Translations under genes and position numbers: made by a program
Notes under the pieces: model-generated
Database searches by the model: none
What the model was told of the DNA's origin: nothing
Seen by the model: the letters and a program-made list of their open reading frames with translations, nothing else
Assembly (NCBI RefSeq): GCF_026626705.1
Contig: NZ_JAPNKC010000001.1
Location: 2,108,001 to 2,172,000, forward strand
DNA from: Pyxidicoccus sp. MSG2
Lineage (GTDB): Bacteria > Myxococcota > Myxococcia > Myxococcales > Myxococcaceae
DNA: 64,000 nt
Reading direction: 5' to 3'
In this document: positions 44,614 through 52,931 of the stretch, in pieces
Position numbering within the stretch: the first letter of the stretch is position 1
How the letters are laid out: every line of letters starts with the position of its first letter

Positions 44614-46254
44614 TCAGCGCCCGTGCGAGATGCCGGCGGAAGCCCCCTCGGCGGCTCCCGTGCCCACGGCGGGCGCGGCGGCGGCACCCGCGGTGGTCAC
44701 ATTCACCATGGGCGCGGCGGCATCAGGCCCGGGCGCGGCGGTCTTCACCACGGCGGGCTCGGTGGCAGCGGCCGGAGTGGCCTTCACCTCGGACGCGGCG
44801 GCACCCTCGGAGGTCTTCGCCACGGCGGGCACAGCGGAGCTGCCCTCGGCGGTCTTCGCCACGGCGGGCTGCACGGAGCTGCCCTCGGCGGCGACACCCG
44901 CGGCGGGCACGACGGCGTTGCCCTCGGAAGAAGCAGCCACGGCCGGCACGGCAGCGGCCGGAGCCGGCTTCGCGCAGCCCGAAGCGGCCTGGGCCTTCGC
45001 GGCGACGAGCGCAGGGGCCGGAGCCTCGGGCGGCAACCGGCGCGGAGGCAGCAGGAACGGCGGAGGCACGGGGCAGTGCGTGCAGGGCCCGCGCAGCGGC
45101 ACGGACAGCCGCTGCCCGGCGCGCAGGAAGTTGCTGCGCATCCGGTTGGCCTTCTTGATCATCGACACCGTCGACCCGTACTTCAGCGCGATGCCGCCCA
45201 GCGTGTCACCGTTGCGAATCCGGTGCGTGGTGACGTTGTACTCGGGCTGGAGCGCCAGCAGCGGCTGCACCCGGCGGCCCAGCTCCTGCGCGCGCGGGTT
45301 GTGGAAGCGCACGTGGAAGTGGTCGCGGTGCCGGCGCGCGTGGCGCACGACGCCGTTGGGGCCGTCGTTGAAGAGCGAGTCGAGCCACGCCTTGTCCTCG
45401 CCGATGGACACCGCGTAGTTGTAGATGACCTGCCGCACGCGCTTGTCCACGAGGACCATCTGCACGTCCGTCTTCGTGATGAGCGCGCGCAGGAACGCCC
45501 AGTTGAGCGGCACGTTGATGTACTTCTCGCGCTCGCGCTCACGGATGGGGTCCACCGTCGGGTAGTAGAAGCCGACGTCCACGTCCCGGCCGTTCTGGTG
45601 GCTCTTGTGGGGGCGCAGGTAGCCGCCCTCCTTGTTGCTGATGCCGTTGACCCGCAGCGGCGGCGCTTCCGGGAACTTCGCGCGCACCTCGCGGATGGCC
45701 TCGGTCAGGTAGTTGACGGTCTCCTCGGTGGCGTAGGCCACCTCGGGGGAGACGACAATCCACTCCGGCCCCTGCGGGAAGCGCTTCGAGTTCACCAGCC
45801 GGCCGCTGTGCACGAAGCCCACCGCCATGGACCCGAGCGCGGAGATCTCGTCCTTCCACTTCTTCGCCAGGTCCTCGTCGGAGATGTCCGCCGAGTACAG
45901 CGGCCCCGTTGGCACGTCCCCCGTGGTGGCCACGGCCTCCGGGGACTCGCCGTCATCACCCGCCTCGCCGTCGGCGACCTCTGCCTCGTCGTCCTCGCCC
46001 TCCTGGTCCTCGGCGGACAGCGCGCAGTTCCCGCTGGGAGCCGCGGCCACCGCTTCCGCGGCGCCAGTCGCCACGGGCGAGGCACTCTCGGCGGCGGGAG
46101 CCGGTGTCGGGGCAGGCGTCGTCGGCGCCTCGGAGCGCGGCGCGTCCGAGACCTCCGGACGCACGGCGGCGAGGGCCGGCGCAGTGCCAGCAGTGGGGGC
46201 CACGCGCGCGGCACAGCCGGCGCAAACGAGCAGGAGCCAGATTGGGTAACGCAC
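44614..46254 (-). CDS. LysM lipoprotein with penicillin-insensitive murein endopeptidase (M74) domain
   Basis: 546 residues from GTG 46254. The signal peptide RYPIWLLLVCAGC ends in a lipobox. An acidic Pro/Ala linker follows, then the M74/MepA catalytic domain with zinc motifs SHQNGRDVDVGFYY and RHRDHFHVR. Next comes a LysM domain (HRIRNGDTLGGIALKYGS...AGQRLSVPL), which binds peptidoglycan. The last 110 residues are Ala/Val/Glu/Gly-rich repeats (AEGSSAVPAVAKT). MepA enzymes cut D-Ala-meso-DAP cross-links. The domain order endopeptidase then LysM, plus lipid anchoring, suggests an outer-membrane-tethered hydrolase for wall remodelling or prey lysis. It is followed by the AlkB-like gene at seven bases. 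Confidence 0.9.
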   Translation of the reverse strand: MRYPIWLLLVCAGCAARVAPTAGTAPALAAVRPEVSDAPRSEAPTTPAPTPAPAAESASPVATGAAEAVAAAPSGNCALSAEDQEGEDDEAEVADGEAGDDGESPEAVATTGDVPTGPLYSADISDEDLAKKWKDEISALGSMAVGFVHSGRLVNSKRFPQGPEWIVVSPEVAYATEETVNYLTEAIREVRAKFPEAPPLRVNGISNKEGGYLRPHKSHQNGRDVDVGFYYPTVDPIREREREKYINVPLNWAFLRALITKTDVQMVLVDKRVRQVIYNYAVSIGEDKAWLDSLFNDGPNGVVRHARRHRDHFHVRFHNPRAQELGRRVQPLLALQPEYNVTTHRIRNGDTLGGIALKYGSTVSMIKKANRMRSNFLRAGQRLSVPLRGPCTHCPVPPPFLLPPRRLPPEAPAPALVAAKAQAASGCAKPAPAAAVPAVAASSEGNAVVPAAGVAAEGSSVQPAVAKTAEGSSAVPAVAKTSEGAAASEVKATPAAATEPAVVKTAAPGPDAAAPMVNVTTAGAAAAPAVGTGAAEGASAGISHGR

Positions 46255-46486
46255 CGGGGCGAAGGATGACCCGGAATCCGTCCGGGCTCCAAGTACCTGC
46301 CTCGGATTTGTGAACGCCTCCCTGCCCCTGGGGGCAGAACGGGCCCGCCCACCACACGTTTCCAGAGGGAAGCGCTCCACCCCACCACCCTGCCCGGCTG
46401 CTGTCCGGCGAGGCGCGGCGGGGCCGGTTGACGCCCGCATCCCGCTCCGCGTGGGACTCACGCCAAAGCGGGATGCGGAAGGGACT

Positions 46487-47230
46487 TCAGCCCGCCTTCG
46501 GAGCGGGGGCCGCGGGCGGCGGCTCGGCGATGGCGACGTCCAGCGCCAGCTCGATCATCTCGTCGAACGAGGTCTGCCGCTCCTGCGGGCTGAGCGCCTC
46601 GTGCGTGAGGAGGTGGTCGGACACGGTGAGCAGCGCGAGCGCGCGGGCGCCCGTCTCGGCGGCGATGCCGTAGAGCCCGGCGACCTCCATCTCCACGGCG
46701 AGGATGCCCATGCGCCCCAGCGTGGCGTTGAGCTGCTCCTGCGGGTGGTAGAAGAGGTCGGAGGAGAAGACAGTGCCTGCGCGTACCGGCCGGCCGCGCT
46801 TCTCGGCCGCTTCCACCGCGCGCCTCGCCAGGGTGAAGTCCGGCACCGCGGGGAAGTCGTGGTCCATGAGCCGCATCCGGTTCACCCTGGAGTCGGTGCC
46901 GGCGCCGGTGGCGACGATGACGTCGCGCAGCTTCACGTCCGTGCGCAGCGCGCCGCAGCTGCCCACGCGGATGAGGACGCGCGCGCCGTACGTCTTGATG
47001 AGCTCGGTGGCGTAGATGGAGACGGAGGGGATGCCCATGCCGTGCCCCATCACCGAAATCCTGCGGCCCCGGTACGTCCCGGTGAAGCCGTACATGTTGC
47101 GCACGGAGGTGACCCCACGGGCCTCCTCCAGGAAGCGCTCGGAGATATGACGAGCCCGCAGGGGGTCGCCGGGCATCAGCACCACGTCGGCGAAGTCACC
47201 GGGTGCGGCGGAGATATGAGGAGTTGCCAT
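46487..47230 (-). CDS. deoD: Purine nucleoside phosphorylase, DeoD type
   Basis: 247 residues from ATG 47230, close to the 239 of E. coli DeoD. Conserved blocks are [10 protein letters not shown] (phosphate-binding Arg), [37 protein letters not shown] and the catalytic Asp in [11 protein letters not shown]. It splits purine (deoxy)nucleosides with phosphate in salvage, in the cytosol as a hexamer. It lies 16 bases after the TonB-domain gene on the same strand and may share its transcript. The C-terminus has an extra Pro/Ala tail. Confidence 0.93.
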   Translation of the reverse strand: MATPHISAAPGDFADVVLMPGDPLRARHISERFLEEARGVTSVRNMYGFTGTYRGRRISVMGHGMGIPSVSIYATELIKTYGARVLIRVGSCGALRTDVKLRDVIVATGAGTDSRVNRMRLMDHDFPAVPDFTLARRAVEAAEKRGRPVRAGTVFSSDLFYHPQEQLNATLGRMGILAVEMEVAGLYGIAAETGARALALLTVSDHLLTHEALSPQERQTSFDEMIELALDVAIAEPPPAAPAPKAG

Positions 47231-47246
47231 GGCCGCGCACCATACC

Positions 47247-47654
47247 CTACGGGCCGGCCACCCAGGACACGTGGAAGTGCGCATCCAGCGTGGACTGCGT
47301 GTAACTGGCCGGGAGCGCCGGGAAGGGCGCGGCCTGCTTCACGGCCGCCAGCGCGGCGGCATCCCACGCCTTGGAGCCCGACGCCGTCGTCACGGTGGCG
47401 GACACGAGCTTCCCGTCCCGGCCAATCACCGCCTGCACCACCGCCTTCTTCCCCAGGGCCGGAGTGCCCTTCGGCTGCCGCCACTTCCCGGCCACGCGGG
47501 AGTAGACCTTCTGCTGGTAGGCAGCACTCTTCATCTCGTTCTGGAAGAAGGCCTCCAGGCGCGGGCTGCCGGCGGCGGCCAGGGCCACGGGGGCCACGGC
47601 CAGTGCGAGCAGCGTCACGAGGGCCAGGCGGCGGGTGCGGAACAGGGTGTCCAT
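47247..47654 (-). CDS. Small exported TonB C-terminal-domain protein
   Basis: 135 residues from ATG 47654. After a signal peptide or anchor ([17 protein letters not shown]), residues about 55-130 match a TonB C-terminal-like domain: [47 protein letters not shown]. There is no Pro-rich spacer or clear inner-membrane anchor beyond the signal, so it is unlikely to be a classical energy transducer. Such short forms are common in myxobacteria, with unknown role. It is upstream of deoD on the same strand. Confidence 0.8.
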   Translation of the reverse strand: MDTLFRTRRLALVTLLALAVAPVALAAAGSPRLEAFFQNEMKSAAYQQKVYSRVAGKWRQPKGTPALGKKAVVQAVIGRDGKLVSATVTTASGSKAWDAAALAAVKQAAPFPALPASYTQSTLDAHFHVSWVAGP

Positions 47655-47761
47655 GGTGCGCGCGAGGCTACCTCCACCCCCGGAAGGGAGCACGGGCCAC
47701 TATCGCCCGCGCCAGCGCGGGTCGAGAATGGGACACCCGCCCGCCAGGGATTGCGCCCGCC

Positions 47762-49141
47762 ATGTCCTCCACCCTCATCGACTCACCGTCCATCGCCCCG
47801 CTCCTGCCTCCCGGACCGCGCGGTGAGCCGCTGCTGGGCAACCTGCGCGCGCTGCGCAGAAATCCGCTCGCCTTCTTCCCCGAGCAGGTGCGCGAGTACG
47901 GCGACGTGGTGCGCATCCGCGTCGGGCCGATGCACGTGACGCTGCTGGCCCACCCGGACCTCGTGCGCCACGTGCTCCAGGACAACGCGCGCAACTACAA
48001 CAAGCAGACGCGCGGCTTCGCGGTGATTCGCGAGCTGCTCGGGCAGGGGCTGGTCACCAGCGAGGGGGACTTCTGGTTGCGCCAGCGCCGGCTGGCCCAG
48101 CCCGCCTTCCACCGCCAGCGGCTCGCGGGCTTCGCGAGCACCATGGTGGACGCGACGGCGGACCTGGCCCGCGCGCTCGAGCCGCGCATCGCCAGCGGCC
48201 AGCCCTTCGACGTGGCCGAGGACCTCACCCACCTGACGCTGCGCATCGCCGGCCTCACCCTCTTCGGCACCGAGGTGGGCGACGAGTCGCGCGCCGTGGG
48301 CGACGCCCTGGGCCGCGTGCAGACCTTCGCCAACTCTCGCCTCACCCAGCTCATCCCGCTGCCGCGCGCCCTGCCCCTTCCCTCGCACCGGCGCTTCGAG
48401 AAGGACGCGGGCACGCTGGACCGCGTGGTGCGCGCCATCATCGAGCGCCGCCGCCGCGAGGGCGGTGAGCACCACGACCTCCTGCAGATGCTGATGGACG
48501 CGCGCGACGAGGACACCGGCGAGCGCATGAGCGACACCCAACTGCGCGACGAGGTGATGACGCTGCTGCTGGCCGGGCACGAGACGACGGCCAGCGCGCT
48601 CGCGTGGACGGTGATGCTGCTCTCGCAGAACCCCGACGTGCGCGGCAAGCTGGAGGCCGAGCTGGCGCGGGAGCTGTCGGGCCGCACGCCCACGGTGGAG
48701 GACCTGCCGAAGCTCGCGCTCACCCGCCGCGTGGTGGACGAGTCGCTGCGCCTCTATCCGCCCGCCTGGATTTTCTCCCGCGCCGCCATCCAGGACGACG
48801 TCGTGGGCGGCTTCCGCATCCCCAAGGGCTCGTACGTGCTCATCGTCCCGTGGGTGCTGCACCGCCACCCGAAGCTCTGGGAGAACCCCGACGCCTTCGA
48901 CCCGGACCGCTTCCTCCCCGAGCGCGAGCGGGAGCGTCCGCGCTTCACCTTCTTCCCCTTCGGCGGCGGACCGCGCCAGTGCATCGGCAACCAGTTCGCG
49001 CTGATGGAATTGGTGCTCGTGCTGGCCACGCTGCTCCAGCGCGTGCGGCTGGACCTGGCACCGGGGCACTCCCTCGCTCCGGCGCCCGCCATCACCCTGC
49101 GCCCCAGGCCCGGCGTCTGGGTGACGGCCACCCGGGCCTGA
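47762..49141 (+). CDS. Cytochrome P450
   Basis: 459 residues from ATG 47762. P450 signatures: PPGPRGEPLLGNL at the N-terminus, WLRQRRLAQPAF (C-helix), AGHETT in the I-helix, ESLRLYPPAW (ExxR), and the haem-binding loop FFPFGGGPRQCIGNQFA with the proximal Cys. The proline-rich start and ExxR/PERF-like arrangement fit the soluble CYP102/CYP110-like bacterial class that oxidises fatty acids or isoprenoids. There is no fused reductase and no ferredoxin gene nearby, so electron partners are elsewhere. No biosynthetic cluster is visible around it. Confidence 0.94.
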   Translation: MSSTLIDSPSIAPLLPPGPRGEPLLGNLRALRRNPLAFFPEQVREYGDVVRIRVGPMHVTLLAHPDLVRHVLQDNARNYNKQTRGFAVIRELLGQGLVTSEGDFWLRQRRLAQPAFHRQRLAGFASTMVDATADLARALEPRIASGQPFDVAEDLTHLTLRIAGLTLFGTEVGDESRAVGDALGRVQTFANSRLTQLIPLPRALPLPSHRRFEKDAGTLDRVVRAIIERRRREGGEHHDLLQMLMDARDEDTGERMSDTQLRDEVMTLLLAGHETTASALAWTVMLLSQNPDVRGKLEAELARELSGRTPTVEDLPKLALTRRVVDESLRLYPPAWIFSRAAIQDDVVGGFRIPKGSYVLIVPWVLHRHPKLWENPDAFDPDRFLPERERERPRFTFFPFGGGPRQCIGNQFALMELVLVLATLLQRVRLDLAPGHSLAPAPAITLRPRPGVWVTATRA

Positions 49142-49246
49142 CCTTCGGGTGGCCTGCCTCGTGGAATGAACGTTCCTTCCGGTCCTGCCGGCCGCCGGGC
49201 AGGGGCGCGTCATGTCCACTCCATGCAGGCCCCGCCCGCGCCCGAC

Positions 49247-50320
49247 TCAAGCCGCCAGGGCCGGGTAGTCCGTGTAGCCGCGCGCGTCGCCGCCGTAGAA
49301 CGTGGCCTGGTCCGGAGCGTTGAGCGGCGCGCCCTTCTGGAGCCGCTCGGGCAGGTCCGGGTTGGCCAGGTACGGAGAGCCGAAGGACACCAGGTCCGCC
49401 AGCTTGTCGTTGAGGACGGCATTGGCACTCTGGAGCGAGTAGCCGCCATTCACCATCAGCGGTCCGCGGAAGCGCTCACGGATGAGCGGCAGCAGGCGGG
49501 GCGTCTCCGGAGCCGCCACGGGCGCCATGACGTGCAGGTACGCCAACCCGAGCTTGTCGAGCGCACCGGTCGCGTAGCCGAACGTCCGCGCCGGGTCCGA
49601 GTCCGACATGCTGTTGAACGCGTTCATCGGCGACAGCCGCACGCCCGTCCGCTCAGCGCCGATGGCGCCGGCCACCGCCTCCGTCGCCTCCAGCAGCAGA
49701 CGCGCGCGGTTCTCCACGGTGCCGCCGTACGCGTCCGTGCGGTGGTTGCTGCCGTCGCGCAGGAACTGGTCGAGGAGATAGCCATTGGCGCCGTGCACCT
49801 CCACGCCGTCGAAGCCCGCTTCCCTCGCCCGGCGCGCGCCCTCGGCGAAGCCCTGGACGATGCCCGGCAGCTCGCTCGACTCCAGCGCACGCGGCGTGAC
49901 GAAGTCCTTCGGGCCCTGGGTGGTGTAGAGCGTGCCCTCGGCGGCGATGGCGGACGGCGCCACCGGCAGCGCCCCGCCCGGCTGCATCACCGGATGGGAG
50001 ATGCGCCCCACGTGCCATATCTGCAGGTAGATGCGCCCGCCGCGCGCGTGCACGGCGTCCGTGACGCGGCGCCAGCCCTCCACCTGCGCGTCGGTGTGGA
50101 TGCCCGGCGTGTTCGGATAGCCGTAGCCCTGGAGCGAGAACTGGGTGGCCTCGGTGATGAGCAGGCCCGCCGACGCGCGCTGCGCGTAGTACTCCGCCAT
50201 CAGCGGCGTGGGCACCTGCCCCTCCGCGGCGCGGTTGCGCGTCATCGGCGCCATGACGACGCGGTGGGGAAGCTTCAGGGAGCCGATGCTGACCGGCGTG
50301 AACAGGGGCTGCTGCGACAT
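49247..50320 (-). CDS. Old yellow enzyme family flavin oxidoreductase
   Basis: 357 residues from ATG 50320. Typical blocks: LFTPVSIGSLKLPHRVVMAPMTRNRA (FMN-binding), QIWHVGRISHP, VEVHGANGYLLDQFL (substrate His/Asn pair), YGGTVENRARLLLEA, and C-terminal phosphate-binding VNGGYSLQSAN and FGSPYLANPDL. It is the N-ethylmaleimide reductase/xenobiotic reductase type, reducing activated C=C bonds with NAD(P)H. The upstream gap carries a near-palindromic site and an ArsR-type regulator gene, so expression is probably induced by an electrophile or metal. The frame is open to 50485, but that part is noncoding leader. Confidence 0.92.
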   Translation of the reverse strand: MSQQPLFTPVSIGSLKLPHRVVMAPMTRNRAAEGQVPTPLMAEYYAQRASAGLLITEATQFSLQGYGYPNTPGIHTDAQVEGWRRVTDAVHARGGRIYLQIWHVGRISHPVMQPGGALPVAPSAIAAEGTLYTTQGPKDFVTPRALESSELPGIVQGFAEGARRAREAGFDGVEVHGANGYLLDQFLRDGSNHRTDAYGGTVENRARLLLEATEAVAGAIGAERTGVRLSPMNAFNSMSDSDPARTFGYATGALDKLGLAYLHVMAPVAAPETPRLLPLIRERFRGPLMVNGGYSLQSANAVLNDKLADLVSFGSPYLANPDLPERLQKGAPLNAPDQATFYGGDARGYTDYPALAA

Positions 50321-50370
50321 GGTGCGCCTCCGCGAGGACCTCGATGGCGCATCGAAGTAATGGGCACCCC

Positions 50371-50394
50371 TCAAACAATCAAATGAATGTTTGA
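50371..50394. promoter_or_regulatory. Probable operator of the ArsR-type regulator
   Basis: TCAAACA and TGTTTGA form perfect seven-base arms around an AT-rich ten-base centre; 20 of 24 positions are symmetric. It is a conspicuous AT-rich island 51 bases before the flavin oxidoreductase start and just after the ArsR-type gene. Its size and symmetry fit an ArsR/SmtB-class winged-helix site. Confidence 0.65.
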
Positions 50395-50414
50395 ATGCCC
50401 CTTGGCGACGTCGC

Positions 50415-50711
50415 TCAGTCCAGCAGGTCCTTGAAGGCCTTGGCGAGCAGCGCGCGGTTGAGGACGCAGTAGGCGTGGGGGCCATCCTTGCGCTTCGTGA
50501 TGATGCCCGCGCCCTCCAGCACCTTGCCGTGGTGGGACAGCAGGGCCCCGCTCACACCGAGCGCGTCCGCGAGCTCGATGCCGCACATGTCCCCCCGCCG
50601 CGCCAGCATCTCGACGATGCGGACGCGGCACGGGTCGGCGAGCGCCTTGAAGACCTTCGCCCGCTGCGCGGTGCAGGCCTGGTCGGAGAGCTGGGGAGCG
50701 GGAGATGCCAC
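50415..50711 (-). CDS. ArsR-family transcriptional regulator
   Basis: 98 residues. The winged helix-turn-helix is readable: RAKVFKALADPCRVRIVEMLA, then CGIELADALGVSGALLSHHGKVLEGAGIITKRKDG, with the recognition helix SGALLSHHGKVL. Cys residues in DPCRV, DMCG and AYCVL could sense thiol-reactive compounds or metal, but the classical ELCVCDL metal site is absent. It lies 94 bases upstream of the old-yellow-enzyme gene on the same strand, with a palindromic site in the gap. This fits a repressor of that gene and perhaps of itself. Confidence 0.88.
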   Translation of the reverse strand: MASPAPQLSDQACTAQRAKVFKALADPCRVRIVEMLARRGDMCGIELADALGVSGALLSHHGKVLEGAGIITKRKDGPHAYCVLNRALLAKAFKDLLD

Positions 50712-50916
50712 GAGGCAACCCTAACCAGCGCGGCCCGTGCGCCGCAACGCAACAGGCCCCTGCCACGGAGCACGAACCCCGCCCCCACGCCCGCGAGCTG
50801 GATGGCGGACAGGGCCCGGCCCGGCCGCAAGCACGGCGAGCGGGCACGGGGAGACACCGACCCTTCGGGTTGCATCCCCTCCCCCCGTCCGGGACATTAC
50901 CGGGGAGGTAGGGTCC

Positions 50917-51624
50917 ATGCTCGGCTATCAGGCCAACTCACAGTGGCGGGACATGTCCGACTTCGTGGTGCACTTCACGAAGCCGGGAGCGCCGTACCAT
51001 GACTCCTACCAGAACATGATGAGCATCCTGGGCTCGCGGACGCTCATCCCCGGCGCGGAGGGCTTCGGCATCGCCCGCAGGGAGCTGACCGTCGCGGAGC
51101 GCCACCGCTCGGTGTGCTTCAGCGAGATTCCGCTGGACCAGCTCTCGCGGCTCGTCCAGCGCCGCAGCCTGTACGGCATCGCCTTCAGCAAGAGCTACGT
51201 CCTGTCCCAGGGCGGCGGCCCCGTCTGGTACGTCCAGTACGGCTCGCCCGCGCACCTCGCGCTGAAGCACCAGGTGCAGCAGGCGCTGGTGGCGAAGGAG
51301 CCGCAGCGCGAGCCCATCTGGTCCATGACGCCCTTCGTGGACATCCAGGGCGACACCCACAACGCGCCCTACAGCTACCGCTTCGACTGGGAGCGCGAGT
51401 GGCGCGTGCCGGGGCTCCTGCGCTTCACCGAGTACGACGTCGCCGCCCTCCTCCTTCCCGAGGAGTTGCATGCCACCGCGCGCGGCTTCTTCGAGTGGGC
51501 CGTGAAGGAGAAGGCGGGCCCGGGCTACTTCTGCCCGTGCCTGGACCCGCTGTGGACGTCCGCGCAGATTGCCGACGCCCTGGCGAAGCACGCCGAGCAG
51601 TCGGCGCGCCTCAAGACGGGGTAG
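50917..51624 (+). CDS. AbiGi-like protein (abortive-infection antitoxin family)
   Basis: 235 residues; the ATG at 50917 follows GGGGAGGT. The pattern MSDFVVHFTKPG...MMSILGSRTLIPG, then SVCFSEIPLDQLSRLVQRRSLYGIAFSKSYVLSQGGGPVWYV split by short gaps, and YRFDWEREWRVPG...AALLLPEE is that of the AbiGi family, whose lactococcal founder is the antitoxin of an abortive-infection pair. No AbiGii-like nucleotidyltransferase partner is adjacent: the next gene is a convergent lipoprotein. Related solitary copies are widespread, and the EREWR segment recalls ADP-ribosyl-type folds. Its function here is open. Confidence 0.7.
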   Translation: MLGYQANSQWRDMSDFVVHFTKPGAPYHDSYQNMMSILGSRTLIPGAEGFGIARRELTVAERHRSVCFSEIPLDQLSRLVQRRSLYGIAFSKSYVLSQGGGPVWYVQYGSPAHLALKHQVQQALVAKEPQREPIWSMTPFVDIQGDTHNAPYSYRFDWEREWRVPGLLRFTEYDVAALLLPEELHATARGFFEWAVKEKAGPGYFCPCLDPLWTSAQIADALAKHAEQSARLKTG

Positions 51625-51631
51625 TACGGCC

Positions 51632-52930
51632 CTACTCGAACAGGGACACCTCGGCGAGGGAGGAGAGGGTCCTGTGGAAGCCGTTGTTCCCGTTGGCGTA
51701 CGACGTCCCGGTGAGCCGCACGTAGCGGACCGGCCCCACGTCCTCCAGGGGCGTCTCCCCGAAGAGGCCTGCGCCATCCGCCCTGTAGAGGCGCCCATCG
51801 AAGGGGCTGTCCCACTGGGTCTGGTCGGCGAGGCGCCAGCGGCCCCGGTCGATGGGGTCCTCGGACAACAGGAGGGGCGTGAGGGCCATGCGCGTCCACT
51901 GCTCGCCGTCCACGCTGCCTTCGAGGATGAAGTAGCTACCGTTCGAGCCTTCCATGCCCCGCACCACGGCGTGCTTCAGCCGGGCGGGCTCGGGCAGCGT
52001 GAGGGTGAGCCACACGGGGGGCGGGAGGCCCAGGGGGAGCCGCACCGGCTCCAGGTGCCCGTCCGTCCACGGGCAGGGGTCCTCGGGCTTGGGCACGGGC
52101 GTGCAGGACACGCCCCGGCTGATGGGCTTGAGGGTACCGGCGGGCACCGGCAGGGGCGCCGTGCGCCACTCCTGGCGGAACGTCAGGGGAGAGTGCTTCG
52201 CCCCCAGCGGGTAGAACCACCACTCGCCAATGCTCATGGCCCGCAGCTGCACCTCGGGGCTTGCGAAGTCCTCCAGCACATAGGGGCTCGCCGTCCATGG
52301 CGAGGGGGCGCCCCACCAGTGGAACACCGGCTTCCCGCCGCTCGTGAGGAAGAGCACCGGCTCGGGCGCCGACGGATGGCCGGGCACCACCTCATTCTCG
52401 AGCGTGACGATGTTGGCCTCCTCGCCGGTGACGGGGACCTCCGGCGCGGGGGGTGCCGGCTCGAAGGACACGACCTGCCCCTCGGGCCCCGGCGTCAGCG
52501 TCAGGCGCGCGTCCCAGGTCTTGAGCAGCGGCAGCTCCACGTCGTCCCAGAACTCGAAGGACACGAAGGTGCCCGCGCCATCCTCCTCCAGCCGCGAGAC
52601 GCGGTAACGGTAGGCAGTGGGGAGCTCGGCCTGGTTCGGATTCACGGCTTGCACGTCGCCAAAGCGCATCTCCAGGAAGTAGTCCCCGGTGGCCTCGGTG
52701 GTGGCCGTCCCATAGGGCGTGAATTTCGGCTTGGGCCAGGGCTCCGGCGGGCCTCCCGAGTTCGTGGGGTACTCCACCTTCGCCCGCTCGTAGGCCAGCG
52801 TCGCGCCCACCAGCGGCGAGCCGTCCCGCTGCTCGGCGCGGCCATAGACGAAGACGGGGTCGTCCTGCAGCCGGTCACATCCGGTGGAGGCGAGGACGAG
52901 CAGCCCCAGAAGCTTGAATGGATGGCGCAT
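51632..52930 (-). CDS. Lipoprotein with discoidin-like C-terminal domain
   Basis: 432 residues. The signal peptide LLGLLVLASTGCDR ends in a lipobox. Residues about 27-150 look like a carboxypeptidase-regulatory beta sandwich (DGSPLVGATLAYERAKV...TEATGDYFLEMRFGDV). The middle is Pro-rich. The C-terminal 150 residues (LTLPEPARLKHAVVRG, FILEGSVDGEQWTRMALTP, VRYVRLTGTSYANGN) match a discoidin/F5-8-like fold that binds sugars or cell surfaces. Its ATG comes directly after the stop of the TonB-dependent receptor gene on the same strand, so it is probably the surface partner of that receptor. Confidence 0.75.
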   Translation of the reverse strand: MRHPFKLLGLLVLASTGCDRLQDDPVFVYGRAEQRDGSPLVGATLAYERAKVEYPTNSGGPPEPWPKPKFTPYGTATTEATGDYFLEMRFGDVQAVNPNQAELPTAYRYRVSRLEEDGAGTFVSFEFWDDVELPLLKTWDARLTLTPGPEGQVVSFEPAPPAPEVPVTGEEANIVTLENEVVPGHPSAPEPVLFLTSGGKPVFHWWGAPSPWTASPYVLEDFASPEVQLRAMSIGEWWFYPLGAKHSPLTFRQEWRTAPLPVPAGTLKPISRGVSCTPVPKPEDPCPWTDGHLEPVRLPLGLPPPVWLTLTLPEPARLKHAVVRGMEGSNGSYFILEGSVDGEQWTRMALTPLLLSEDPIDRGRWRLADQTQWDSPFDGRLYRADGAGLFGETPLEDVGPVRYVRLTGTSYANGNNGFHRTLSSLAEVSLFE

Positions 52931-52931
52931 C

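Noticed and set aside
50917..51624. A toxin partner for the AbiGi-like gene in the adjacent minus-strand lipoprotein
   Set aside because: That neighbour is lipid-anchored, discoidin-like, convergent and coupled to the TonB-dependent receptor.
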